Shown here: positions 46,345-59,500 of the stretch, piece after piece
Layout: each line of letters starts with the position of its first letter
Position numbering within the stretch: position 1 is the first letter of the stretch
NCBI GenBank assembly: GCA_028280345.1
Contig: JANQLY010000004.1
Location: 372,001-436,000 of the forward strand
Reading direction: 5' to 3'
DNA length: 64,000 nucleotides
From: Pseudomonadales bacterium
GTDB taxonomy: Bacteria > Pseudomonadota > Gammaproteobacteria > Pseudomonadales > UBA7239
The notes under the pieces: generated by a model
Told to the model about the DNA's origin: nothing
Database searches by the model: none
The model's input: only the letters and a program-made list of their open reading frames with translations
Position numbers and translations under genes: made by a program

Positions 46345-47355
46345 GTGCTGAGACGACTCGGCTCAATCGCATTGATCGGCCTGATCAGTCTGATTTTGCT
46401 TGAGCTGCTTTTTGAACTGTTGCTGCGTTATTTTCACCTGGCGCCTGATGATTTGCGTGGTGTGCTGCGCCACTACTATCTGAATCAGGAGCGTACGGTA
46501 GTTCAATATGACCCTGCGTGTGCACACTACGATAGCCAATTGGCCTATCGCCTCAAACCCGGCAATTGCCATCAGCAAGAGAGGGAATTTGCCGTAAACT
46601 ATGCAGTGAACAGTGTCGGCTTGCGTGATGACGAAAGCTCCCTGCAAAATCCGCCGGTGATTGTATTGGGTGATTCGTTTGCAATGGGCTGGGGTGTTGA
46701 GCAGGATGAAACCTTTAGCCAAAGGCTCGAACAGTTGACGGGTCAAACAATACTCAATGCCGGGGTTTCTTCCTTTGGCACGGTGCGCCAGCAGAAATTG
46801 CTCGACCAGCTACCTACGGCGGGACTGCAAACGCTGATAATTCAGTACTGTGATAACGATATGCTGGAGAATCAACGCTATGATGCCAGTGGCAATGGAC
46901 TGCCGATTATGTCCCGCAGTGACTACGCGCAACTGGTTCGCAGTGAACAGCAAAAACACTATTTTCCCGGCAAGCATACCTACCATTTGCTGTTGCGCCT
47001 GGTCCGCGAAGACGGAGATATCCTGAGCCACCCGGCAGCTCCGCAGGTTGCGTTGAGTCCACAGGCGGAAGCCAATCTGTTCCTGAAACTGCTGCAAAGT
47101 ACCAGTGTGGACCTGAGCGAGGTGCAAATTATCGTGCTGGAGCTGAATGCCTACAGTGAAAATGATAACGCGTTTGTTGCCGCCCTGCGGCAGGCATTAG
47201 CTGCCCGGCCTGATAGTCATACACAGGTAGAGGTTCTGGACGTTTCAGCCTGGCTCGATCAAAGCCATTATTACGCGCTGGATGGGCATATTAATGTCCA
47301 TGGTCATGAGCGGCTTGCCCGTGAGCTGGCTGCAAAAATACAGGAAAATAATTAA
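46345..47355 (+). CDS. SGNH-hydrolase-like membrane-anchored protein
   Basis: 336 residues with an N-terminal membrane helix (about 6-30, IALIGLISLILLELLFELLL). The catalytic-type blocks of the SGNH/GDSL family are present: VIVLGDSFAMGWGV (Ser nucleophile), NAGVSSFGT, IIQYCDNDMLEN (Gly/Asn block in a variant form) and DGHINVHGHERLA (Asp-His). Such proteins act as acetyl-esterases or O-acyl transferases on cell-surface glycans. It starts with GTG 9 bp after galE and is probably co-transcribed. Confidence 0.78.
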   Translation: MLRRLGSIALIGLISLILLELLFELLLRYFHLAPDDLRGVLRHYYLNQERTVVQYDPACAHYDSQLAYRLKPGNCHQQEREFAVNYAVNSVGLRDDESSLQNPPVIVLGDSFAMGWGVEQDETFSQRLEQLTGQTILNAGVSSFGTVRQQKLLDQLPTAGLQTLIIQYCDNDMLENQRYDASGNGLPIMSRSDYAQLVRSEQQKHYFPGKHTYHLLLRLVREDGDILSHPAAPQVALSPQAEANLFLKLLQSTSVDLSEVQIIVLELNAYSENDNAFVAALRQALAARPDSHTQVEVLDVSAWLDQSHYYALDGHINVHGHERLARELAAKIQENN

Positions 47356-47551
47356 CCACTCTTTTTTGGTGGTTATGGTGAGTGCCAAGGGTAGCATTTG
47401 GTCAGTCAGTGCGTGCGGGCCTGCTGGCAGAGTGCTATGATTTGACGATTCATATAGAAGTATAGCTATAAATAATGAAGCGTATGAAAAGTACGACAAG
47501 TGCGGCAAGCACAACAGGTACAAAAGTCATTCTATACAAGGGCTAACAATA
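47356..47551 (+). promoter_or_regulatory. Upstream region of the giant gene, with possible promoter
   Basis: A TTGACG (47442-47447) lies 19 nt before TATAAA (47467-47472). The spacing is longer than ideal, so this is a weak promoter candidate. A short hairpin AACCAC / GTGGTT (about 47354-47374) follows the SGNH stop. AAGGG about 9 nt before the ATG at 47552 serves as SD. Nothing else is visible. Confidence 0.35.
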
Positions 47552-50500
47552 ATGATCCGGGTAATTTCTTATCTATTGGGATTTCTGTTCGCGGTACTTG
47601 CGCCGCTATCCGCTTATGCATTCGATACCGATAATGATGGTTTGAGTGATAGTGAAGAGCAAATCTACGGGACTGATCCTGCCAATCCGGATACGGATGG
47701 CGATACGATTGTGGATGGCTGGGAAGTGGCTATTGGTGATGACCCACTGGTGTCGCGTTATGCGCTTGATCTTGAGGGGCGACGTTCATTGTCCACCTAT
47801 TCCTCATCGTGGTCGAATCAATTATGTGTCAGAGATGATAGCGGCTATCACTGTGATGGCGACACTCCGTATGGAACGTCCAGCTCATCCATGCTCGTTA
47901 GCGATAGCTACACTTTTAATAGTTATGCGGCACAGGATTACATTGGATTTACCTGCCAGGGTGATGAAGCCCAGAGTTGCTATCTTGATGAATACTGGGA
48001 GCAGGAATATTACAGTGGCAGCGGCGGTTACTATAACTCGGTCAGTCGCTATTCCACAGATTCCGAGGTTAGCTCTTTCAATGTGGGTATTGATGTCGGT
48101 GCTTACGACAAACTTTCTTATGGTATTAACAATCATGCAATTTGTACCCTGGCTATCAAGGGCGCTGCTATAGCTCGCTGTTGGGAAATTTTTATTAATC
48201 CAGATGTTTCTCCGAAAAATCACCCGCCTGCCATTAATGTGACTGATTGGGGCTTTTTAAGCCCGGTGACAATCTTTAGTGGCAGCGAATTGTTTTTTGA
48301 TGCTGACAAGGATGGCGTCAAGAATGATCTGGATATGGATGATGATAATGATGGTGTTGAGGATATCCTGGATCAGGATGACTATAACCCGTACAGCGTG
48401 GGTAATATCGATGTTGATGGGGATGGCTTTGTCAACAGTCTTGATAGCGATGATGATAACGATGGTGTTGAGGATGCACTGGATGCGTTTCCGTTTGATC
48501 CCGCCTATGCATCAGATGCTGATGGGGATCTGATCGCGGATGAGATAGATAACTGTGTTTTTATCGCTAATTATGATCAAAAAAATAACGATGGCGATGC
48601 TGAAGGTGATATGTGTGATGACGATGATGATAACGATGGCGCGTTTGATATTGTTGATGCGTTTCCGTTTGATCCCGCGGAAGACACGGATACGGATGGT
48701 GATGGTGTTGGGAATAATGCCGATGAAGATGATGATAACGATGGAGCGATGGATGCGGTTGATCCTTATCCGCTGGATAATGCTGAACCTGATTTAATTC
48801 AATTTACCGTCTATGGGGACAATGGCGGTGATTATCTTGGTTGGTCCGTGAGTAATGCCGGTGATGTAAACGCTGATGGTTACGAAGATGTCGTTGTAGG
48901 GGCTTTTCGTGATGACAACAACGGCTCCGATTCAGGGAGTGCGAGAGTTTTTTCCGGTGTTGATGGAAGTTTGCTTTATGAATTTAATGGTGATGCTGCT
49001 TCACACCGTTTAGGTATTAGCGTTAGCGGGGCCGGTGATGTTAATGGAGATGGCTATGCAGATGTGATTGCGGGTGCTTACCAGGACAGTACCGCCGGGG
49101 CTAATGCCGGTAGTGCGAGGGTGTTCTCTGGTGTGGATGGCTCAACTCTTTATACCTTCTATGGTGATAACCCGAATGATCGTTTTGGTGAGGCGGTCAG
49201 TGAGGCAGGTGATATTAACCAGGATGGCTATGCCGATATTATCGTTGGTAGTAGACCATCCAGTATTGGCTATGTGCGGGTTTTTTCCGGTTTTGATGGC
49301 TCTGTATTGGATACCTTTTATGGCGATGCCGGCGGTGATGTGTTTGGTTATGCAGTAGATGCTGCCGGTGACGTAAATAATGATGGCTACGATGATCTGA
49401 TTGTCGGTGCCGAACAGGCTGATATCAATGGCTCCAATTCCGGTTATGCGAGGGTTTTTTCCGGTGCTGACGGTAGTGAGTTATATACTTTTGAAGGCTT
49501 GGGTGATAACTATTATTTTGGTAATGCCGTCGGGGCTGCGGGCGATGTCAATAATGATGATTATGATGACCTGATAATTGGTGCGCGAAATGCTGAAAAC
49601 AGCAGTGGTCGAGCCTATGTGTATTCCGGTAAGGATGGCAGCGTTTTATATGTTTTTGCAGGTGATTCACTCGATTACCTGGGTTATTCAGTTTCAGCGG
49701 CAGGCGATGCAAATAGTGATGGTTATGCGGATCTGCTGGTTGGTGCCGAAGGTGCAGATAATGTTAATAATGGTATGACGAATACCGGTGGTGCATTCAT
49801 TTACTCCGGATTTGATGGCAGCCTGTTGTATCGCTTTTACGGTGATAACTCTGCTGATGATTTTGGTTTTTCGGTGAGTGGTTTTGCGGGCATCGATGTT
49901 GATGGTGTGCCGAAAGTTATTGTGGGTGCGAAAGAAGATGATGATTTTGGTAGCCGTTCAGGTAGTGCGAGAGTGTTCAAACTCGGGGTTGATTCTGATG
50001 GCGATGGTTTACTCGATAGTTGGGAAATCAATAACGGCCTCGATAAAGATGATCCCGCCGATGCAGTACTGGATGCCGATGCGGATGGTTTGACTAACTT
50101 GCAGGAGTATTTCCTGCGTACCAACCCTCAGCTTGCTGATAGTGATGGTGATGGCATTGATGATGGTGTAGAAGATATTAATCAGAACGGGGTGGTTGAT
50201 AAAGGTGAAACTAATCCGACGTTATCAGATACAGATGGTGATGGTCTGGATGATAATGAAGAAATTACCATTTATCTGACTAACCCCCTATATGATGATA
50301 CGGACTATGATGGTGTGTCTGATGGGCAGGAAATTGTCTTTGGTTTAAACCCTTTGCGTGCCGAGTACAAAATTAGTGCAGGCGATTACCACAACTGTAC
50401 GCTGGATGATTCTGGTGTTGCGTGTTTTGGTGATAATGCTCAAGGGCAAACCGATGTGCCGGTATTAGTGTCACCAATAGATGTTGCTGCGGGTGGTAGT

Positions 50501-53500
50501 CATAGCTGTGCCATTGATGATAACGGTGGTGTGCTCAGTGTAGTGTGCTGGGGTAGTGATAGTAGCGGGCAGGCGACACCGCCGGCATTGACTGATCCTG
50601 AGTCGATTGCAGCGGGTACTGATCATACCTGTGTGGTAGACGATGGTTCTGTAAGTTGTTGGGGAGATAATAGCTACGGGCAAACGATCGTGCCTGTGTT
50701 AAACGATCCGCGGCAGGTTAGTGCGGGGTTGGCTCATACCTGTGCGCTGGATGTTGTTGCCAGTGTGAATACTGTGATTTGCTGGGGTGATAATACTGAA
50801 GGCCAGACCAGTGTGCCGGTGCTGGATAATCCTTCGCAAGTCAGGGCGGGCGAATACTTTAGTTGTGCGCTCGATAACACTGGTGTGGTGTGCTGGGGTA
50901 AAAACGATTACGGACAGGTCGATAGCCCGGTGTTGCTGAATGTCTTTTTTGTTGCAACAGGTGGCCAACATGCCTGTTTGTTAAATACGGGCGTGGGAAG
51001 TTGTTGGGGTAATAACGGTAGTGCCCAAACTGGGAATAGTAATCTCAGCGGCACTGTTGCAGCAAGCCTGGGTTATGAGCATTCCTGTGTATTAACAACC
51101 TCTGGTTTTTCCTGTTGGGGAGAGAACAGCTTTGGGCAAAGCACGACTGGTATATTGCTGATTGATCCGGATAACGATGGACTGGGTAATTATCAGGAAA
51201 GCCTGTTAGGTTCAGATATCTATAACAAGGATAGTGATGGGGATGGTCTTGAAGACGGTGAAGAGGATGTCAACAAAAATGGCATTATTGATTTTAATGA
51301 AACCAGTCCGATTGACACCGATACCGATGATGATGGTCTTGATGACTACGCTGAAATCAATACTTGGCAAACCGATCCGCTGTCCAGTGATACAGACCAG
51401 GATGGAGTGTCTGATTACGATGAAATTCAACAGGGTACTGATCCGCTTATTGTACAGTTCAAAGTAAGCGCGGGTGATTACCATACCTGTACGCTGGATG
51501 ACTTTGGCATAACCTGCTGGGGTAATAATATCAATGGACAGTTAGATGTACCCGCTCTTGTTGATCCGGTTGATATTGCTTCTGGCAGTGAGCACAGCTG
51601 TGCGATTGATAATAGTGGTTCCAATACCGTGATTTGTTGGGGGGATAACAGTGCCGGGCAATCTTCACCGCCAGCGCTTGTTAATCCGGTGCGTGTTGCT
51701 GCGGGTGCATCTCATACCTGCGCGCTGGATGATAATGGCATTACATGCTGGGGTGACAACAGTTATGGCCAACTTGATGTGCCCGTTTTACAAGATCCGC
51801 AATTCTTGACCAGTGGCTGGGATCATAGTTGTGTTATTGATAATGCTGGCTTGCCGCAGGTTGTTTGCTGGGGTAGCAATGTACAAGGACAAACAGATGT
51901 TCCAGTGCTTGATTCCCCTGCTCGAGTGAAGGCCGGAGGTAATGGCGGTTGTGCAATTGATGCCACTGGCATTGTTTGTTGGGGCGATAACAGTTTTGGA
52001 CAGGCCGTTGCACCACCTACCAACAATGCATTTACATTGGGTGTAGGTGGTTATCATGCCTGTGATCTTGGCACGAGTACACAGCACTGCTGGGGTTCTA
52101 ATCATTACGATCAGACGTTGATCCCATACCTGGGTGACGCGGTGGCCTTGAGTCTGGGTAAGTATCATAGTTGTGCGCTTGAGCTTGGTGTAGTTACCTG
52201 TTGGGGTAATGACGACTATGGGCAAGTGTCTTCCCCTGTTTTATTTGTCGATACCGATGGTGATGGCTTATCCAATGCCAATGAGCAGTTGCTTGGCACC
52301 GATATTAATAATGCCGATACAGATGGCGATGGCCTGCAAGATGGTGAAGAGGATGCTAATCGCAATGGTGTGATCGACCCGGGTGAAACCAATCCGACAG
52401 TTTCAGATAGTGATGGTGATGGTCTGAGTGATGGCGCTGAAATCAATGTGCATGGCACTAATCCGCTGGAACAGGATAGTGATGCCGATACGGTATCTGA
52501 TGGTATCGAGTTGAGTTTTGGTTGGGACCCACTGTTGGCAAATTATAAAGTCAGTGCGGGTGCTAATCATACCTGCCTGCTGGATAGTCAGGGAGTGAGC
52601 TGTTGGGGTGATAACAGTGATGGTCAATCGACTGTGCCCGGATTGATAGCCCCCGAAGATATTGCCGCAGGTGAGCGTCATACCTGTGCGGTGGATGATA
52701 ATTCAGGAATTAATTCCGTAGTGTGCTGGGGTGATAACAGTGCTGGCCAGTCAATGCCGCCAGTACTTGTTAATCCGCTACGAGTCAGTACCGGGTCATT
52801 GCATAGTTGTGCATTAACTGATGATGGCGTTCGCGATGTAACTTGCTGGGGTGATAACACAGAAGGTCAGCTCAATGCCCCTGTGCTGATTAACCCGCAG
52901 CAGATCAGTAGCGGTAATAATCATAGTTGCGTCATTGATCTGGATAATGGAGTAACCAGTGTAGTGTGCTGGGGTGATAATGCGGAAGGGCAAACCACGA
53001 TTCCTCTTCTTGATAATCCGCAGCAAGTCAGTGTGGGCAATGATTTCAGCTGTGCAGTTGATAACACCGGGCTGGTTTGCTGGGGTAAAAATGATCTTGG
53101 TCAAACCGTTGCATCATCCACAAGTAATGCGCTGTTTGTGGCGGCAGGAGGTGGTCACGGTTGTGGTATTGATGATATCGGTGCGGATACGACAGTGCTG
53201 TGTTGGGGGTCTGACAGTGTTGGTCAGGCTTCGCCGCCTGCATTAACCGATGCTATTGCGTTGAGTCTTGGTACGAATCACAGTTGTGCATTTGGTCTTT
53301 CCGGTGTTACTTGCTGGGGTGATAATACCTTTGGGCAAACCAGTGTGGTTGCTGCTTTTATTGATGCAGATGGTGACGGTGTGGGTAATGCCGAAGAAAT
53401 TATGCTCGGAACGGATATCTATAATGTCGATAGTGATGGCGATGGGCTACAGGATGGTGAAGAAGATGCAAACCGTAACGGCATCGTTGATCGCACAGAA

Positions 53501-56500
53501 ACAGATCCGACCAATATTGATACCGATGGCGATAGCCTGGATGATTACATAGAAATTAATACCTATTTAACTAATCCGGTATTGGTTGATAGTGATTACG
53601 ATGGTGTTGCCGATGGTGAAGAACTGGTGTTGGGTTTCGACCCAACTCGAGCTGAATTCAAGGTCAGTGCCGGTGCGCAGCATACCTGTGCACTTGACTT
53701 AAGTGGTGTCAGTTGTTGGGGAGAAGATACCAGTGGGCAAAGTACGGTGCCGCTGCTTATCAATCCGATAGATATTGCGGCCGGTTACAACCACAGTTGT
53801 GCCATCGATGATAGTGGCGTGGTTTGTTGGGGGGATAATAGTTCCGGGCAGACCACTGTGTCATCTCTTGTTAGTCCGCAACAATTGAGTTTAGGTGCTC
53901 TACATAGCTGTGCACTGGATGATGATAGTGGAACGCGCACAGTAAGCTGTTGGGGAGATAATTTCTTTGGTCAGCTTAATGTGCCGACTTTGGTGAATCC
54001 GCAATACGTTAGCAGTGGTGATTATCATAGTTGTGCGTTGGATGATAATAATGGTGTGAAAAGTGTTGCTTGTTGGGGTTATAACAGTGATGGTCAAATA
54101 ACAGTGCCTGCGTTGGTTAATCCCGTACAGGTCAGTGCCGGGCGGCGATTTACTTGTGCGCTTGATAATAATGGCGTGACCTGCTGGGGTAAAAATGAAT
54201 ATGGTCAAACTATGGCCCCGGTCGTGAGTAATGCTATACAGGTGGCTGCCGGTGGTTACCACAGCTGCGCAATCGATGATAGCGGTGTGCTGTGCTGGGG
54301 GGCGGGTAGTGATGATCAGACATTACCTCCATCCTTGAATAACGCGGTTGCGTTAAGCCTTGGTGAATTTCATAGTTGTGCGCTGGATTCATTAGGTGTG
54401 CACTGCTGGGGTTATAACGGTTCGGGGCAGGCAGATGTAAGTGGGTTTGCACTCGATCTTGACGGTGATGGTCTCGGCAATCTCGAGGAAGCGAGTCATG
54501 GTAGTGATCCACGCAATCCCGATTCAGATGGTGACGGTTTGTTGGATGGTGCAGAAGATGCGAACCTCAATGGTGTTGTTGATGCCGGCGAAACAGACCC
54601 CATGGAAGGAGATAGTGATGGTGATGGATATAACGATCTTGTAGATGCTTTCCCGCTTGATGCTGCAGAACACCTGGATACAGATAGCGATGGTGTAGGT
54701 GATAATGCGGATGCTTTCCCTGCTGATCCAGCTGAAATATCTGATATGGATGGTGATGGTACCGGTGATAATGCAGATACGGATGATGATAATGATGGTC
54801 TGTCAGATGTTGATGAAGGGTTGGCAGGCACAGATCCATTGTTGCCAGATACAGATGGCGATGGCATGACCGATGACTGGGAAGTGTTGTATGGCACCAA
54901 CCCGTTATTGGCTGATACGCCATTGGACCCTGATGCAGATGGTCTGACCAATGGCCATGAATATCTGATTGGTACTGACCCCTACGATGCTGATAGTGAC
55001 GATAATGGCATTGGTGATCGGGAAGACGACCTGGACCAGGATGGTCTGGGTAATTTTGAAGAGCTGCTCGCCGGGCTCGATCCGCAAACTAATGATGCCG
55101 CGCTGGATCCGGATGGTGATGGTCTGGCGAGTATTATGGAATACCTTTTCTTTGGTACCAGCCCTTACGTTCCCAATATGGCTGCTCCGCGTGTGGCTGA
55201 AATAGAGCCGAATGACTCGCTGGCGGTTTATCAGGATCTGGAGGTTTTACAATTTGCCGACAGTGATAATGTTGTAGATGTTGGCGATGAAGCTGGTGCA
55301 AATGATGGCTCTTTGCCGTCCTATATAACAATTATCGGTAGCGGCGATGATACAACGGATATTTATCGCTTTGTGGCTTCACCTGGCGATGAAATCTTTA
55401 TTGATATTGATTATGGCTATGGTGCGGGAGGGTCGTTTGATTCTTACTTGCGACTTTATGATGCCAGTGCCAATCTGATTGCATTCAATGATGATAGTGC
55501 GATTACCGCCGGTGCAGGAGGCAGTACGGGTACAGAAGATTCTTTTATTCATCATACCTTTGCAGGCTCGGGTGTCTTTTTTATCAAGGTGGAGTCCAGT
55601 AACAGTGCTGTGGTGCCTGCAGGAGCTACTTATCAGTTGCAAATTGTGATGAATCACTCGTCGCAAGGTGCTTTTGATCGTGATTCAGATGGAATGCGTG
55701 ATTACTACGAGGCATTTTTTGGTCTGGATTATGAAGATGCGGCAGATGCCACAGTAGATAGTGATGGCGATGGCCACGACAACCTGACAGAGTTCCAGAA
55801 TAATACTAATCCGCTGCTACGTGATACCGATGGTGATGGCTTGTCAGATAGTCTGGAGCAGTCTCTTGGCACCCATCCGCTAAATAACCTCAGTGCAGGC
55901 AGTGATGGTGATAGCGATGGTATGGCTGATGAATGGGAACAGTTTTTCTTTACGGATTTAAGTCGCGATGGTACGGGGGATGAAGATAGTGATGGTTTAA
56001 CAGATCTTGATGAATGGTTGGCCGGAACGGATCCCACAGTATCCGACAGTGATGGCGATACATTTAATGATCATGACGAGATTAACACCTATTTTACCAA
56101 TCCACTGGTTGCTGATAATGATAACGATAGTGATGGCTTGCCGGATATTTATGATATGGACGATGATAACGATGGATATATCGATACTATTGATCCCTTT
56201 ACCTTTGATATCAGTGAGTGGCTTGATGATGATAACGACTTTGTTGGCGATAATGCCGATAACTGTTTGCTCCTGATTAATTATGATCAGCTCGATTCAG
56301 ATAATGATGGTGCGGGTAATGCCTGTGATGCGGATGATGATAATGACGGTGTTGAAGACGGTAGTGATGCTTTACCGTTTGATCCTACGGAAACTCTGGA
56401 TAATGATGGTGATGGTATAGGCGACAACGCTGATCCTGATGATGATAATGACGGTATACCAGATTATATTGATCCTTCACCGTTCACGCCGGACCCTCCT

Positions 56501-59500
56501 GCTGGAGAGTCGATCATTGAATTGGTCTTTGAGCGGGAGGGTTTTTCACATGAGCTACTTGGCACAGCTGTGGATGTCGTCGGTGATCTTAATAAAGATG
56601 GTGTTGAGGACTTTATAGTTGGTGCGCCCGGGGATCATCATTTCGGCATTGAGTATGGTGCAGCTTATGTCTTGTCGGGATTTGATGGCGAAGAGATTTT
56701 CACTTATTCCGGAGATGGCTCGTATGATCAGTATGGTGCCAGTGTTGCGGGCCTTGGTGATTTAAATAATGATGGTTATGAGGATTTTGCTGTCGGCGCT
56801 TACGGCAATGATACCGTCGATATAAATGCTGGCTTGGCAAGAGTATATTCTGGCATTGATGGATCGCTACTTTATGAATATTACGGTGCAACATTCTCGG
56901 AGCAGCTGGGGTGGAGCATTGGTCTTTCCGGTGATATTAATAATGATGGCTACGATGATTTTTATCTGAATGACGATATTTATTCCGGTGCAGATGGTTT
57001 GCAAATTGCCATAGACCGCGTAGCAACAGAATATGCCGGAGATGTGAACGCTGATGGTTATGATGATCAGATCGCGGGTATTCGGACTGATGATACTAAT
57101 GGCGAGAATAGTGGGGCGGCTTTTGTTTATTCCGGATTGGATGGGGCTCTACTGTACGCCTTTTATGGTGGTGAAGAGAATGACAGGTTTGGTGATAGTG
57201 TTAGTGCTATCGGTGATATTAATGGTGATGGCTATGATGATATAGCGGTTGGAGCACCATACGATAAGGAAATTTATACTGAGGCCGGTAGTGTATATAT
57301 CTATTCCGGAGTTGATGGGTCCCTGATTTATCATCTGAGTGGTGGTGGAAAAAATTATTACTTTGGTGGTGATATTGAAGGGGTTGGGGATGTCAATGCA
57401 GACGGCATCCCCGATATTATTGTTTCTTCCAATGCGGGTATTCACTTTATTTCTGGCTATAACGGAGTGGAGTTCCAGTATATTGCGGAACAGGATTACA
57501 CAGGTTATATGCCCGGGGTGAATCTGATAGCAGTTTCACCCGGCACCAATAATGAAGACTTCCGTACTCGTGTGCTTTTGGCGAATGAAGATGCCGACGG
57601 TAGTGGTGGCCGTGTTGTGGTTTTCAAGGTTGGTTTTTTTGAGGATCGGGATTTCGATAGTATGGACGATACCTGGGAGATAACCCGGGGCTTCGATCCA
57701 TTTGATCCGGCGGATGCGGCGCTGGATGCTGATGCTGACGGTTTAACCAATTTACAGGAATACAATCTCGACACAAACCCGCAGGTAGCTGACAGTGATG
57801 GTGATGGTCTTCTTGATGGCGAAGAGGATGCGAATCAGGATGGAGTGATTGATTCGGGTGAAAGTAACCCGCTTGATATTGATACAGATAACGATGGATT
57901 GGATGACTACGCAGAAGTGAATACCTGGCAAACCGACCCGACGCTTGTTGATAGTGATGGTGACTGGATTCCCGACGGGTATGAGGTGACGCTTGGTCAC
58001 AATCCATCGGCTATTAACTATCAGGTTAGTGCAGGTGCTTACCATACTTGTCTGCTTGGCAGTACCGGTATTAGTTGTTTTGGAGATAATAGTAATAATC
58101 AAACTGCGGTACCGATATTGAATAATCCGTTTGCAGTAGCGGCGGGTGCCAATCACAGTTGTGCAATTGATGAAAATACTGGAATCCACAGCGTGATTTG
58201 CTGGGGAGATAACGGTGCGGGCCAGTCAACTCCTGCGGCATTAACACACCCGGTACAAATCAGCCTGGGGAGTTTACACAGTTGTGCGCTGGAGGATAAT
58301 AGCGGCGTAAGAAGTGTCAGCTGCTGGGGGGATAATTTCTTTGGTCAGTTAAATGTCCCTGTGCTTAATAATCCGCAGCAAATCAGCAGTGGCGATCACC
58401 ATGTCTGTGCACTCGACGAAAACGCCGGTATTAACACGGTGGTATGTTGGGGTTATAACGCGGATGGACAGACCATTGTGCCCGGATTGAATAACCCGTT
58501 GCAAGTTAGTGCGGGACGTCGCTTTAGCTGCGCGATTGATGAAAACGCCGGTATTAAAAGTGCGGTTTGCTGGGGTAAAAATGACTATGGCCAGACAGAT
58601 GTGTTGGCCCTATCCAATGTTGAGGTGATTGCTGCCGGTGGTTATCACAGCTGTGCGATTGATGATGGTGTTGTGTTGTGCTGGGGAGCAGCGGGTAATG
58701 GCCAGACGTTGGATCCTTCCTTAACCAGAGAGTTTGCTTTGAGTCTTGGTGAATACCACAGCTGCGCTATTGGCCGTGACGGCGCGCATTGTTGGGGATA
58801 CAACAATCATGGGCAGACAGATATAACCGGTTTTGTGCGTGATCCGGATGGTGATGGTCTGGACGATATGGCGGAATTGGGAATGGGTAGTGATCCCTAT
58901 AATCCGGATAGCGATGGGGATAGTCTTTTGGATGGCGCTGAGGATGCCAATGGTAATGGCGCAGTGGATGCTGGAGAAACTGATCCCACTAATGTAGATA
59001 CCGATGGCGATGGCTTTAATGATGATGTAGATGCATTCCCTGTAGATGCTACAGAAACAACTGACACTGACGGCGATGGTGTCGGTGATAACTCTGATCC
59101 GTTCCCGACAGATCCGACAGAAACAGCGGATACCGATGGTGATGGTATAGGGGATAATGCTGATCCTGACGCTGATAATGATGGTTTGTCGGATGTTGAT
59201 GAGGCGCTTGCGGGCACTAATCCCTTGTTGGTTGATAGCGATGGCGATAGTTTGCCGGATAACTGGGAAATACAGTATGGCACCGATCCGCTTCTGGATG
59301 ACTCTCTGCTGGATAGCGATAGTGATGGCATTAATCACAGTGAAGAATATGTGCTCGGAACGGATCCGGGTGATGCAGATACGGATAATGATGGCATCAG
59401 TGATGCAGATGAAGATAGCGATGCGGATGGCATCACCGATGTGGCTGAGCTGCTTTTCGGTCTTAATCCGATAGATGCTTCGGATGCCTTGCAGGATTCC

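Noticed and set aside
47354..47374. Terminator after the SGNH gene
   Set aside because: The stem is only 6 bp and its T-run lies in the loop rather than after the stem, so it is not a typical terminator.
50375..54454. Regular repeats that could look like a CRISPR array or satellite DNA
   Set aside because: Period is about 110 bp within blocks and about 1.1 kb between them, repeats are imperfect and in frame, so they are protein-coding repeats.
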